Below the pieces are notes generated by a model, which searched no databases, had not been told where the DNA came from, and saw nothing but the letters and a program-made list of their open reading frames with translations. 64,000 bases of DNA from Raineyella fluvialis (GTDB lineage Bacteria > Actinomycetota > Actinomycetes > Propionibacteriales > Propionibacteriaceae): positions 434,001-498,000 of the forward strand of contig NZ_CP045725.1 in NCBI RefSeq assembly GCF_009646095.1. The letters run 5' to 3'. Position numbers and translations under genes: made by a program. How positions within the stretch are numbered: the stretch's first letter is position 1; each line of letters begins with the position of its first letter. Positions 10,401 through 19,600 of the stretch are shown piece by piece.

Positions 10401-10450
10401 CTGTCATCGGTGACCGTGACCTTGCCCCTTGAACAGAGAAAGGCACGACA

Positions 10451-10738
10451 GTGCTCAGGCTTGCCCGTGACCGGAAGACCTCCGCCCTCAGGCTCACGTT
10501 CGCGATTCCCGCGGACGCCGTAACCGGAAAGGTCAGCGTCGTCGGCGACTTCAACAACTGGACGCCCTGCACGCACGTGCTTCGGCGCCGCAGCAACGGC
10601 ACCCTCAGTGCCGCGGTCACGGTTCACCCCGGCTCGACGCTGCGTTTCCGCTACCTCGGCGAGAACGGCCACTGGTTCGACGATCCGGACGCCGACTATG
10701 TCGACGAGCACGGCAGCGTGGTGACGGTCCGGGCCTGA
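10451..10738 (+). CDS. Stand-alone glycogen-binding (CBM48 / early-set) domain protein
   Basis: A 95-residue protein that is essentially one CBM48/isoamylase N-terminal fold: TFAIPADAVTGKVSVVGDFNNW matches the beta-sandwich with the signature VxGDFNxW, and FRYLGENGHWFDDPDAD is the second carbohydrate-facing strand pair. In larger enzymes this domain positions glycogen-branching or debranching catalytic domains; here there is no catalytic domain, so it probably binds a glucan or serves as a regulatory module. The GTG start at 10451 follows GAGAAAGG. It lies just past the terminator of the phosphoesterase and therefore probably has its own promoter. Confidence 0.85.
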   Translation: MLRLARDRKTSALRLTFAIPADAVTGKVSVVGDFNNWTPCTHVLRRRSNGTLSAAVTVHPGSTLRFRYLGENGHWFDDPDADYVDEHGSVVTVRA

Positions 10739-10812
10739 GGGCCCCCGGGCGGCGGGTAGCTCACTCGGCCCGGCGCAGGGCTTTCGATGCGTCGACCGGG
10801 GACACTGCTGTT

Positions 10813-11349
10813 ATGACGCTCACACCAGGAACGCGCACGCTCACCCAGGACGACGGAGAACTCCTGCTCCTCACGAGGGTGGAGGGGCCGATGGCTCGCA
10901 TGGGCCACGAACTCGCCCTCCGGATCGATCGCTGGAGCGCATCCCTCACGATCGGTCAGGAACCGACCGAGACCGCGCTCCAGGTCACTGCCGACTTGCG
11001 GTCGCTGGCCATCAAGGGCAGTCGGATCCCCGGCAAGTTGGTGCCCGTGAAGGACGCGCTGGAGATCTTCACCAGCTCGCAGAAGTCCCTCCAGGTGCAG
11101 AAGTATCCCGAGGTCACTTTCGCCTCGACGAAGGCTGAGGGGACGTGGGACGCACTGGCGCTGGAGGGGAACCTTACCCTGCACGGCCGGACGCAGCCAC
11201 AGATCCTCCGCATCACGGCTGCGGAATCGCAGTATCGGCTGATCACCCAGATCACCCAGTCGGCATTCGGCATCAAGCCGTTCAGCTTCATGATGGGCGC
11301 ACTCAAAGTCGGGGACACGGTCGACCTGGAGGTCACCGTACGACTCTGA
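10813..11349 (+). CDS. YceI family protein
   Basis: A 178-residue YceI-type lipocalin-like barrel. Recognisable parts are GHELALRIDRWSASL near the start, LVPVKDALEIFTSSQKSL, the KYPEVTF strand (usually KFPEITF in this family), and the closing GNLTLHGRTQPQ followed by ITQSAFGIKPFSFMMGALKVGD. YceI proteins bind isoprenoid or other long hydrophobic molecules; most are exported, but no signal peptide is present here. The gene stands alone between the CBM48 gene and a decayed FMN-reductase fragment. No strong ribosome site precedes ATG 10813. Confidence 0.88.
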   Translation: MTLTPGTRTLTQDDGELLLLTRVEGPMARMGHELALRIDRWSASLTIGQEPTETALQVTADLRSLAIKGSRIPGKLVPVKDALEIFTSSQKSLQVQKYPEVTFASTKAEGTWDALALEGNLTLHGRTQPQILRITAAESQYRLITQITQSAFGIKPFSFMMGALKVGDTVDLEVTVRL

Positions 11350-11398
11350 GGATCGCCTCCCGCGGGATGACAGGGAGGGACCTCGTCGCCCGCCCATC

Positions 11399-11415
11399 CA
11401 TAGGTCTCCCCTATG
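11399..11415. repeat. CATAG-N7-CTATG palindrome, copy 2
   Basis: CATAG-gtctccc-CTATG followed by GCCATCCGG, matching copy 1 on that side. It lies between converging genes and 22 nt before the FMN-reductase remnant. Confidence 0.85.
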
Positions 11416-11437
11416 CCATCCGGCCTCAACGTTACCG

Positions 11438-11568
11438 GTGGTGCTGCCGTTCCCGACTTCGAGACTGGTCACACCTTCACACATCGTGAGCACAGCGTGC
11501 GGGTCCTCAACGTCATGCTCGACCAGCTCATCGCGTGGAGCGAGACCCCGGCACCACTGCGACGCTGA
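11438..11568 (+). pseudogene. 3' remnant of a third FMN-reductase paralogue
   Basis: Only the last roughly 44 codons of an FMN-reductase gene like those at 8151 and 18255 are left. GTGGTGCTGCCGTTC encodes the VVLPF strand; then four bases are missing relative to paralogue A; then the original frame resumes with DFETGHTFTHREH and VLNVMLDQLIAWSE, ending APLRR and TGA at 11566-11568. In paralogue A the matching parts read DFENHRIFTPREH and VLGVMLDQVVAWSE. No upstream part of the gene remains. The opposite-strand gene ending at 11528 reads its last codons from the antisense of this fragment. Confidence 0.85.
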
Positions 11569-13023
11569 GAACTCCCTTGGCGACGTCGGCCTTCAGCGCG
11601 CGGTCGCCCCCCATCCATCCCGTGAGCGAATCAAGCACGTGCATGGTTGGACCGGCAGCGGCGATCGCTGCGTAGCGCATGTCGCCCTGAGCCACACTCC
11701 AGCCGAGGTATTCCAGCAGAGGCGCGAGCTGGTCTCCCGCTCGATACTCGTCGAGCCCGGCGGCGGTGATCAACAACGCCAGAAGTCCTGCGTCGCGCTC
11801 CGCCGGCCGCCCCAGCGGGAGGCGGGAAGCGATGTGTCGCAGGAGCTCCCGCGGGTCATCCACCAGTTGCTGCCCGACCTTGGTGACCAGCAGAGTCCCT
11901 CGACTCTTGCGCAGGAGCCCGAGGGACGTGGCCGACTCCCGCAGCGCGAGGACCGGGAAGGTGGAGTCCTCGCGATTACCTTTACGCATCCAGAGCCTGT
12001 CGAGGCCCAATTCGATGACGAGCGCCGCCACGATCCTCGGTGGCAGGTAGCCCGCCGCGGTCAGCTTCAGCCCGTCTCCCACGGTGCGGAGCAGATGCGC
12101 GTACGGGTGGACGGCCGCCGTGACCTGCTCCGCGGTCAGCTCGACCGGGCCACGGGTGGCCTCCTTGATCAGCTCACCCACCGGTGACAGTCCCGAACCG
12201 CCCGCTCGATACAGCAGGTCAGCGAGAGCGGGATGCCACTGGTTGAGGTCGGGTACCACGCCCTTCGCCAGCGCCGCGTTCACCCGGTCGACAGAGAACT
12301 CCGCCGGGTCGTATCCGTCCGGGAGCCAGGCCAGCAGGTCCGCCAGCCATTCATTCCCAGGATCGGCACCGGCCAGGGCCTCCAGCATCTCGCCGTAGCC
12401 GCCGATCCCGCCGACATCCTCGGGTGGACAAGCCCGCGCACCCGCCACGCACACCGCCTGCGGGTCCTCGGCCGCGCGCGGCTCGACCGACTCGAGGCGC
12501 ACCGTGTGCTGCCAGTTGTCGCCGAAGTCGTACTCGTACGACAGCGCATCCCCCACGGACGCCAACACCTGGTCGAGTCGAACGTCCGCCTCCGGGATCC
12601 CCTCCGCCCCTTCCTCCTCGTCGTAGGGAGTGACGAAGGGCTGGACCGTGCCCGGCGCGGCGGCTCCCATGGTGACGTGGTGCAAATGCGAGTCGGTCCA
12701 CCCCATCGTGACCTGCAGGATCTCGTGGAGCCGGGCGAGCGTCAGGTCGCTGGCCAGCCGAAGCTCCCGCCAGATGGGCGGCTCGACATCATCGAGATCG
12801 ACACGCACGACGTAGGTCACGCGGTCCTCACGACGAGGCAGGAGCACCGGTCGAGGCGGCGGCTCAAGAAGGCTTGGGAACGGGATGACGTTCTCCGGGC
12901 CGGCGGGTGTGACGCCGTTCACTGCGCCCGCCCCGAACCTGTGCTGCAGCCGCGCCAGGTCCGCGGCCGGTGCCGGCCGATGCGGACGGTGAGACGGCAG
13001 GGCAGGGTGGACGGGTCGGGCAT
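11528..13023 (-). CDS. Plasmid pRiA4b ORF-3-like protein, probable frameshift near the start
   Basis: The N-terminal half is a pRiA4b ORF-3 domain: TYVVRVDLDDVEPPIWREL, LHEILQVTMGWTDSHLHHV and YEYDFGDNWQHTVRLE are its signature blocks. A C-terminal half of about 250 residues looks like a helical repeat region of unknown role. ATG 13023 has an ideal AAGGAG, but the frame from it stops at 12919. Adding one base near 12960-12965 joins it smoothly (RHRP then ADLARLQHRFGAG) to the domain frame. The alternative is that the true start is GTG 12922, overlapping the short 34-codon frame as GTGA, which would make that short frame a coupled leader. The last ~13 residues are read from antisense of the FMN-reductase remnant, so the original C terminus has probably been replaced. 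Confidence 0.75.
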
Positions 13024-13197
13024 CACGGACTCCTTCGGGCGTTCCCAGCTGTCTTCCACGGTAGGGGCCGCGTCTGACACACGCCAGAAGTCGACGATCC
13101 CTGGACATTGGCCACCACGACCACGTGACGGCATGTGACGTGCGTCATATCATCGGAGTCGGCAGGGTCGGGGGCGCCGCTGAGAGCAGGAGTCATC

Positions 13198-14477
13198 ATG
13201 GCCAGCGAGAGTCTCGATGTCGTTGTCGTCGGTGCTGGTCACGCCGGTCTTGCGGTGAGCCACGAACTGGCGGCCGCCGGGGTCGACCACGTCGTCCTGG
13301 AGCGTACGGACAGCGTCGCCAGTTCCTGGGCGGGGCGCTGGGACTCCTTCACCCTGGTCTTACCGAACCACCTCGTCCGGTTACCAGGACGCGCGTACGA
13401 CGGCCCCGACCCGCACGGCTTCCTCGCCCGCGACGATGTCGTGACCTTTCTCCAGGACTACGCGACCTCGTTCTCCGCCCCGGTGCGGACCGGCGTGGAG
13501 GTGGCCTCACTCCGTCCGCGACCTGACGGCCGGTTCGAGCTGAGGACCACGGACGGGGACGAACTCGTCAGCCGTGCCGTGGTCGTGGCAACCGGCGCCT
13601 TCCAACGGTTGCGCCGTCCGGCGTGGGTCAGCGCGATCCCGGAAGGCATCCAGGTGGTCGAGGCGGGCGAGTACCGCAACCCGCGGACCCTGTCCGAGGG
13701 AACCGTGCTGGTGGTGGGGTCGGGGCAGAGCGGATGCCAGATCGCCGAGGACCTCCTGATCGCCGGACGTCGCGTGGTGCTCGCCTGCGGGAAGGCTCCC
13801 TGGGCCCCCGACGCGCCGACGGGCGGGACTTCGCCGACTGGATGCTCGATTCGGGCGTCATGGACACCCGCCCCGACCAATTGCCCGATCCGCGGATGCG
13901 GCTGGCCGGTGGCGGCCAGATGACCGGCCGTGACGGCGGGCACGACCTGACCACGCGTACCCTGCAGGCAGCCGGCGCGGGGCTGGGTGGCCATCTGGTC
14001 GATGTCCAGGACGGGATGGCCCGGTTCGCGGGAGACCTGGTCGACTGCGTGGAGTCGGGCGACCAGCGCTACGCGATGATGTGCCAGTTGATCCAGCGCG
14101 GCTGCCAGGCCCGCGGAATCACCCCACCGACGCTGCCGAGCCCGGGCCCCTTCACCGCCGATGGGCTCCAGGAACTGGATCTCGGTGAGGTCGGGGCGAT
14201 CGTCCTGACCACCGGCTATCGGCCCGCGTACGCCACGTGGATCGGACCCGCGGAGGCCTTCGACGAGATGGGCCTACCGCTCCAGACGGACGGCGCCTCC
14301 TCGGTCGTGGCCGGCCTGTTCTTCTCCGGCTCGCTCTTCATGCGGACGCAGAGTTCCTCGCTGTTGCGCGGAGCCGCCGACGACGCACCGCTCGTGGCGA
14401 ACGGCGTGCTGCGGCACCTGGGTCGACATCCCGGGGAAGTCCGCATCCCAACTCGCATACATAGGGAAGACCTATAG
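13198..14477 (+). CDS. FAD-dependent NAD(P)-binding oxidoreductase, frameshifted
   Basis: A flavin-containing monooxygenase-like protein of about 426 residues after correction. The FAD motif GAGHAG lies at residues 12-17, followed by LERTDSVASSWAGRWDSF, the usual substrate-side segment of the group. The NAD(P)-binding motif GSGQSG comes midway, and the ATG(F/Y) motif appears as TTGYRPAY in the second half. The frame breaks at a run of five C at 13805-13809. One added C joins CGKAPWAP to RRADGRDFADW and keeps the rest open to TAG 14475-14477. Start ATG 13198 follows GAGAGCAGG. Its 3' end overlaps a copy of the CATAG palindrome. Substrate unknown; a two-component partner with the nearby FMN reductases is not required, because it carries its own NAD(P) domain. 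Confidence 0.85.
14460..14476. repeat. CATAG-N7-CTATG palindrome, copy 3 (one mismatch)
   Basis: CATAG-ggaagac-CTATA. On the minus strand it reads TATAG-gtcttcc-CTATG, with a spacer like copy 2 (gtctccc). It spans the last codons of the flavoprotein gene, directly opposite the 3' end of the oxoprolinase gene. Confidence 0.6.
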
Positions 14478-14489
14478 AAGAATTATCGA

Positions 14490-17400
14490 TCACACTCCCC
14501 CGCGGGGGATCGAGAGCGCTCCGTATCCACCACCGCCCGGAGTCTCGATCACCAGGCTGTCGCCCGGTCCGACCTCGGTCGAGTCGCACCCGGCGAGCTC
14601 GACGACCGTGCCATCGGCTCGCTCCACGGAGTTGTGTCCCAGCGCCCCGGGTGACCCACCCGCCATGCCGTACGGGGCCACCCGGCGATGACCGGACAAC
14701 GTACTCACGACCATGGGCTCGGTGAACTCGAGTCGACGCACGCCGCCGTCACCGCCCCGCCATCGTCCAGCACCACCACTGCCGCGCCGGATCGCGAACT
14801 CCCGCAGCAGCACGGGAAAGCGCCATTCGAGGACTTCGGGATCGGTGAGACGCGAGTTGGTCATGTGGGTCTGTACGACGGACGCCCCGTCGAATCCCTC
14901 CCCGGCGCCGGACCCCGACCCGAGCGTCTCGTAGTACTGGTGCCGCGCGTTGCCGAAGGTGACGTTGTTCATCGTGCCGGACCCCTCCGCCTGGACACCG
15001 AGCGCGGCGTACAGCGCACCGGTGATGGCCTGGGACGTCTCGACATTGCCGGCAACGACCGCGGCCGGGTACGTCGGCGCGAGCATCGACCCGGCCGGGA
15101 TGACGATGTGCAGCGGGCGCAGACAGCCGTCGTTCAGGGGGATCTCGTCGGCGATCAGCGTCCGGAACACGTACAGCACGGCGGCGGTCACCACCGACGA
15201 CGGCGCGTTGCCGTTGGTGTCCAGCTGGGGCGAGGTCCCGGTGAAGTCGATCGTGGCGCTGCGGTCGGCGCGGTCGACGCTGACACGTACGGCGATCGTC
15301 GCGCCGGAATCCATCAGGTAGCGGTGGTCGCCGTCCTCGAGCCTGTCGATGACGCGGCGTACGGCTTCCTCCGCGTTGTCCTGGACGTGGCGCATATAAG
15401 CCTGCACGACGTCCAGGCCGAAGTGGTCGATCATCGTACGGACCTCGTCGACGCCCTTCTGGTTGGCGGCGATCTGGGCACGTAGATCCGCGAGGTTGGC
15501 CTCGGGATTGCGTGACGGGAAGGAAGCTTCGAGGAGCAGGCGGCGCGTGGCCTCCTCGCGGAAGTGTCCGTCCTCGGCCAGCAGCCAGTTGTCGAACAGC
15601 ACCCCTTCCTGGTGGATCTCGTGACTGTCAGCGGGCATCGATCCGGGGGTCATCCCGCCGATCTCGGCGTGGTGCCCGCGCGAGGCGACGAAGAACAGCA
15701 GGTGCTCGCCCGCATCGTCGAAGACCGGGGTCACCACGGTGATGTCGGGCAGGTGGGTGCCACCGTGGTAGGGGTCGTTGACCGCGTACACGTCACCGGG
15801 CCGCATCGCCGTGCCGCGACGGCGGATGACCTCCTTCACGGTGGTGCCCATCGAGCCGAGATGGACCGGGATGTGCGGGGCGTTCGCCACCAGGTCGCCG
15901 TCCGGATCGAACAGCGCGCAGGAGAAGTCGAGCCGCTCGCGGATGTTCACCGACTGCGCGGTCGCCTCCAGCCGGAAGCCCATCTGTTCGGCGATCGACA
16001 TGAAGAGGTTGTTGAAGATCTCCAGCAGGACGGGATCGGCCTCGGTCCCCGCCTCGGGCTGCGCGGGCGCCACCACGCGTTCGACGATCAGGTGTCCCGA
16101 CCGGGTGAGCGTCGCCCGCCAGCCGGCGTCGACGACGGTGGTGGCGTTGGCTTCGGCGATGATCGCCGGCCCGGCCACCGTCTCCCCCGCCACCATCCGC
16201 TCCCGGTGACGCAGCGGCGCGTCGCGCCACGCCCCACCCAGGTGGACCCGAACGGTCGCCGGCGTGGCGTCGGCGGTCTCGGCGCTGTCGGCATCCGCAT
16301 CGGCGTCGGGGTCGCCGAGGTGGGAGAGGTCGGGTTGCTCGGTGAGGCCGGTCGCCTCCACCGAGACGGCTCCCGCGATCAGCGGACGCTCCATCAGGAA
16401 CGAGTACGTCGCGCGGTGGGCCACTTCGAACGCCGCGGTCATGGCGTCGAGCCCGGAGAGGTCGACCGGGATCGCGGTGTCGGTCCCGTCATAGCGCAGG
16501 TGGACCCGGCGAACCACCCGGATCCGATCCTCCGGGACTCCCTCGGCCAGGAGTTCGGCACGCGCGGCCTGCTCCAGCGAGTCCGCGACGGCCGCCAACC
16601 GTCCCAGAGCGGCGGGCTCGAGGCCGACCTCCACGGACTGTTCCCGCATCACGGTGGTGTCGGCCAGGCCGATGCCGAGCGCGGAGAGCACGCCGGCCAT
16701 CGGCGGGACGAGCACGGTGCGGATGCCGAGCGCATCGGCGACCGCGCAGGCATGCTGCCCGCCCGCGCCACCGAAGGTGGTCAGCACGTAGCGGGTGACG
16801 TCGTGTCCCTTCTGGACCGAGATCTTCTTGACCGCGTTGGCCATGTTTGCCACGGCGATCCGCAGGAATCCCTCGGCGACCTCCTCGGGAGTACGGTCGT
16901 CGCCGGTCGCCGTGCGGATGGCCGCGGCCAGCTCGGTGAAGCGACGTCGGACGATCTCGGCATCCAGCGGCCGGTCGCCGGTAGGACCGAACACCGCCGG
17001 GAAGTGCGCTGGCTGGATGCGACCGACCATCACGTTCGCGTCGGTCACCGTGAGCGGACCACCGCCGCGGTAACAGGCCGGGCCCGGAGCGGCTCCCGCC
17101 GAGTCCGGGCCGACCCGGTAGCGGCTGCCGTCGAAGTGCAGGATCGAGCCACCGCCAGCTGCCACCGTATGGATGTCCAGCATCGGGGCGCGCAGCCGCA
17201 CCCCGGCCACCTGCGTGGTGAACACCCGCTCGTACTCCCCGGCGTAGTGCGACACGTCCGTCGAGGTGCCGCCCATGTCGAACCCGATGACGTGGTCGTA
17301 TCCGGCCAGGGCCGACATCCGCACCATGCCGACGATCCCCCCGGCCGGCCCGGACAGGATCGCGTCCTTGCCACGGAAATGCCCCGCCTCCGCCAGCCCA

Positions 17401-18155
17401 CCGTTGGACTGCATGAACATCAGCCGTACGCCTCGCAGCTGGTCGGCGACCTGGTCCACGTACCGGCGCAGCACCGGGGACAGGTACGCGTCGACGACCG
17501 CGGTGTCGCCGCGCGGGACGAGCTTCATCAGCGGGCTGACCTCCGAGGACAGCGAGATCTGGTCGAAACCGACCTGCTCGGCGAGCGCACCGATCGCCCG
17601 CTCATGGGCCGGGTGGAGATAGCTGTGCAGGCACACCACCGCGACCGCACGGATCCCGTCGGCGTGGGCCTGACGCAGTTGGTCGCCCAACCGGTCGAGG
17701 TCCGGCGCCTGTAGCACCGTCCCCTGCGCGGTGACGCGTTCGTCGACCTCGACCACGCGCTCGTACAGCTGCTCGGGCAGGACGATGTGACGGTCGAAGA
17801 TGCGGGGACGGTTCTGGTAGCCGATGCGCAGCGCGTCGCCGAAACCGCGGGTGATCACCAGCAGGGTGCGCTCCCCCCTGCGCTCCAGCAGGGCATTCGT
17901 CGCCACGGTCGTCCCCATCCGCACCGCCTCTATGCGCACCGCCTCTATCCGGACCGCCTCCACCTGGGCGGCCGGCACCGGCGCGTCGTCGGGCGTCTCG
18001 AGCAGGGCACGGATCCCGGCGACGGCGGCGTCGCGGTACCGGCTCGGGTTCTCCGACAGCAGCTTGGCCGTCACCAGACGCCCATCGGGCCGACGCGCGA
18101 CGATGTCGGTGAACGTCCCGCCCCGGTCGATCCAGAACTCCCACCCCGCACTCAT
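14490..18155 (-). CDS. Fused hydantoinase A/B protein, 5-oxoprolinase type
   Basis: A 1221-residue protein with HyuA-type (about 1-680) and HyuB-type (about 700-1221) halves in one chain, the arrangement and length of ATP-dependent 5-oxoprolinase, which opens pyroglutamate to glutamate. ATP-fold motifs are [12 protein letters not shown] at the start and [12 protein letters not shown] midway; the B half shows [17 protein letters not shown] and ends with a GGGGYG motif. N-methylhydantoinase or acetone-carboxylase-like activity cannot be excluded. ATG 18155 is chosen because [13 protein letters not shown] matches the family start; an upstream in-frame ATG at 18221 adds 22 unrelated residues. Residues shortly before the conserved [15 protein letters not shown] contain a triplicated IEAVR. 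It converges on the flavoprotein gene. Confidence 0.88.
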   Translation of the reverse strand: MSAGWEFWIDRGGTFTDIVARRPDGRLVTAKLLSENPSRYRDAAVAGIRALLETPDDAPVPAAQVEAVRIEAVRIEAVRMGTTVATNALLERRGERTLLVITRGFGDALRIGYQNRPRIFDRHIVLPEQLYERVVEVDERVTAQGTVLQAPDLDRLGDQLRQAHADGIRAVAVVCLHSYLHPAHERAIGALAEQVGFDQISLSSEVSPLMKLVPRGDTAVVDAYLSPVLRRYVDQVADQLRGVRLMFMQSNGGLAEAGHFRGKDAILSGPAGGIVGMVRMSALAGYDHVIGFDMGGTSTDVSHYAGEYERVFTTQVAGVRLRAPMLDIHTVAAGGGSILHFDGSRYRVGPDSAGAAPGPACYRGGGPLTVTDANVMVGRIQPAHFPAVFGPTGDRPLDAEIVRRRFTELAAAIRTATGDDRTPEEVAEGFLRIAVANMANAVKKISVQKGHDVTRYVLTTFGGAGGQHACAVADALGIRTVLVPPMAGVLSALGIGLADTTVMREQSVEVGLEPAALGRLAAVADSLEQAARAELLAEGVPEDRIRVVRRVHLRYDGTDTAIPVDLSGLDAMTAAFEVAHRATYSFLMERPLIAGAVSVEATGLTEQPDLSHLGDPDADADADSAETADATPATVRVHLGGAWRDAPLRHRERMVAGETVAGPAIIAEANATTVVDAGWRATLTRSGHLIVERVVAPAQPEAGTEADPVLLEIFNNLFMSIAEQMGFRLEATAQSVNIRERLDFSCALFDPDGDLVANAPHIPVHLGSMGTTVKEVIRRRGTAMRPGDVYAVNDPYHGGTHLPDITVVTPVFDDAGEHLLFFVASRGHHAEIGGMTPGSMPADSHEIHQEGVLFDNWLLAEDGHFREEATRRLLLEASFPSRNPEANLADLRAQIAANQKGVDEVRTMIDHFGLDVVQAYMRHVQDNAEEAVRRVIDRLEDGDHRYLMDSGATIAVRVSVDRADRSATIDFTGTSPQLDTNGNAPSSVVTAAVLYVFRTLIADEIPLNDGCLRPLHIVIPAGSMLAPTYPAAVVAGNVETSQAITGALYAALGVQAEGSGTMNNVTFGNARHQYYETLGSGSGAGEGFDGASVVQTHMTNSRLTDPEVLEWRFPVLLREFAIRRGSGGAGRWRGGDGGVRRLEFTEPMVVSTLSGHRRVAPYGMAGGSPGALGHNSVERADGTVVELAGCDSTEVGPGDSLVIETPGGGGYGALSIPRGGV
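17921..17965 (-). repeat. Tandem triplication, 15-bp unit, inside oxoprolinase gene
   Basis: Three 15-bp units (GCACCGCCTCTATGC and two variants) at 17921, 17936 and 17951. Read on the minus strand they encode EAVRI three times, just before the conserved [11 protein letters not shown] block. Confidence 0.85.
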
Positions 18156-18254
18156 GCACCCATCGTCACACCCGACACGGCCCGCGCGGACGTCGCGGCG
18201 ATTTTCGAGGGGCGTGGACAATTACTGTGCGCGCGAAAGACGGGAGCAGGTGTG

Positions 18255-18821
18255 ATGACACGGATCGGAATCATCGTCGGATCGACGCGGCCCCACCGCC
18301 ACGCCAGGGACGTCGCCGAGTGGGCGCTGGAACTGGCGTCCCAGCGCGGTGATGCCACGTACGAACTGATCGACCTGCTCGACCATCCGCTTCCCTTGCT
18401 GGACGAACCGCTGCCACCATCGCGGGGCCGCTACGAGCACGAGCACACCCGACAGTGGGCCGCGACCGTCGCCGGCTTCGACGCGTTCGTGATCGTCACG
18501 CCCGAGTACAACCACAGCGTCCCCGCCGTCCTGAAGAACGCGCTGGACTACCTGTACGGCGAGTGGAATCACAAGGCGGTCGGCTTCATCTCGTACGGCA
18601 CCCACGGAGGCGTACGCGCCGTCGAGCACCTCCGGGGCATCGCCGGCGAGTTGATGATGGCCGATGTCCGCGCCCAGGTGGTGCTGCCGTTCGCGAGCGA
18701 TTTCGATGAGCATCGCCGCTTCACGCCCCGGGAGCACAACATCAAGGTCCTCCACGCCATGCTCGACCAGGTCGTCGCGTGGGGAGAGGCCCTCGCACCC
18801 GTACGACACGCCCAGCGCTGA
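18255..18821 (+). CDS. NAD(P)H-dependent FMN reductase family protein (paralogue C)
   Basis: A 188-residue flavodoxin-fold FMN reductase nearly identical along its whole length to the protein encoded at 8151: same GSTRPHRHA loop, same PEYNHSVPAVLKNALDYLY and SYGTHGGVRAVEHLR segments. ATG 18255 follows GGGAGCAGG. It lacks the Arg/Ala-rich tail of paralogue A and ends APVRHAQR. It stands between the divergent oxoprolinase gene and a converging kinase gene, with a CATAG palindrome 61 nt downstream. Together with the remnant at 11438 it shows that this gene family duplicated locally, one copy having since decayed. Confidence 0.9.
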   Translation: MTRIGIIVGSTRPHRHARDVAEWALELASQRGDATYELIDLLDHPLPLLDEPLPPSRGRYEHEHTRQWAATVAGFDAFVIVTPEYNHSVPAVLKNALDYLYGEWNHKAVGFISYGTHGGVRAVEHLRGIAGELMMADVRAQVVLPFASDFDEHRRFTPREHNIKVLHAMLDQVVAWGEALAPVRHAQR

Positions 18822-18881
18822 AGACGCCTCGCGACGCCGCCAAGTCTCCCAGCGCCCAGAGTCTCCCTACCACCACGGCGT

Positions 18882-18898
18882 CATAGGTTTGCCCTATG
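18882..18898. repeat. CATAG-N7-CTATG palindrome, copy 4
   Basis: CATAGGTTTGCCCTATG, identical over all 17 bp to copies 5 and 6. It lies between converging genes, and its right arm is the first unit of a tandem array. Confidence 0.9.
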
Positions 18899-18941
18899 GA
18901 TGCCTGAGCCCTATGGATGCCTGAGCCCTATGGATGCCTGC
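18891..18941. repeat. Tandem repeat, 17-bp unit x3, extending palindrome copy 4
   Basis: GCCCTATGGATGCCTGA at 18891-18907 and 18908-18924, with a third copy at 18925-18941 differing in the last base. The unit includes the right arm of the CATAG palindrome. Being 17 bp and intergenic it has no reading-frame constraint. Confidence 0.9.
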
Positions 18942-18968
18942 GGACCATGCCCCGGCGTCAGGCTCGGT

Positions 18969-19538
18969 TCACCGATGCAGCTCCGCCTCGAATCGGTCCA
19001 GGTCGGGTTCGTCGCCGTTGTTGTCGACGCTGAGGTGCTCAGCACCACGCCAGGTGCACACCACGTCACCTGCGGTGGACCAGAACTCGCCCCAGTGCCC
19101 CACCTTCCAGGCATCACGTTCGAGCCCTCGGCCGACGAGGCGCTGGCGGATCACCTCGCCGTCGACCCGGACGTGGGCCACCACGAGCCGTACGTCCTCT
19201 GGCCACCCGAGCCGCTCAGCGGCGCCGATCACGTAGTGGTCGTCGCCGAGGTAACGGCCGAAGGGGGCGTCGAGCACCACCGACATGCCGAGCAGGAGGT
19301 TGTCGGTGGCGATCCGCAGGATCGTCTCGTACTCCAGGTCCATCACGTGGTCCTGGTAGTAGGCGTTGTTGTCCCGTTCGTGAGGGTCGGTTCCCGCTTG
19401 GACCAGCAGCGCCTCGGTGAATCCGGTGGCAACAGTGTCCTTGTCGACGTAGGCGGCGCGGAGCCGTCGGGCGATGGACTTCGCGCAGGTGGACTTGCCG
19501 CTGCCGGCAGGCCCGACCACGAACAGCAGTGTGGGCAT
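18969..19538 (-). CDS. P-loop small-molecule kinase (AAA/zeta-toxin-like fold)
   Basis: A 189-residue single-domain P-loop protein with Walker A GPAGSGKST at residues 9-17 and an early YVDKD, the pattern of small kinases such as gluconokinase, shikimate kinase and related ATP-dependent phosphotransferases. A conserved basic LID-like segment (RQRLVGRGLERDAWK) follows midway. It is the last gene of a minus-strand unit with an ACS-type MFS carrier and a KDPG-type aldolase, so phosphorylation of a sugar acid or its 2-keto-3-deoxy product is a fair guess but not proved by the sequence. ATG 19538 has AAGGAG upstream. A very stable hairpin separates it from the carrier gene and may lower its expression. 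Confidence 0.8.
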   Translation of the reverse strand: MPTLLFVVGPAGSGKSTCAKSIARRLRAAYVDKDTVATGFTEALLVQAGTDPHERDNNAYYQDHVMDLEYETILRIATDNLLLGMSVVLDAPFGRYLGDDHYVIGAAERLGWPEDVRLVVAHVRVDGEVIRQRLVGRGLERDAWKVGHWGEFWSTAGDVVCTWRGAEHLSVDNNGDEPDLDRFEAELHR

Positions 19539-19557
19539 GTTTCTCCTTGACTGACTG

Positions 19558-19590
19558 CCGCCCCGGCCGGCGATCTGCCGGCCGGGGCGG
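19558..19590 (-). terminator. GC-rich intercistronic hairpin in the sugar-acid operon
   Basis: Perfect 14-bp arms CCGCCCCGGCCGGC (19558-19571) and GCCGGCCGGGGCGG (19577-19590) with a 5-nt loop. It lies directly after the MFS stop and just ahead of the kinase ribosome site. It may be a partial terminator, an RNA-stability element, or both. Confidence 0.8.
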
Positions 19591-19600
19591 AGGTGGGGTG

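Noticed and set aside
10337-10523. Continuation of the phosphoesterase frame to 10523
   Set aside because: This requires reading through a 12-bp-stem terminator into the CBM48 gene with an Arg/Ser/Pro-rich nonsense sequence; the frame-corrected end at 10336 is conserved-looking.
12919-13023. Separate 34-codon leader gene coupled by GTGA to the pRiA4b ORF-3-like gene
   Set aside because: Not excluded, but less likely than one missing base: the first codons have an ideal ribosome site and join the domain frame if one base is added, as at nine other sites in the window.
15564-17714. Plus-strand open frame of 716 codons opposite the oxoprolinase gene
   Set aside because: No domain and no ribosome site; the minus strand carries the HyuA/HyuB motifs.
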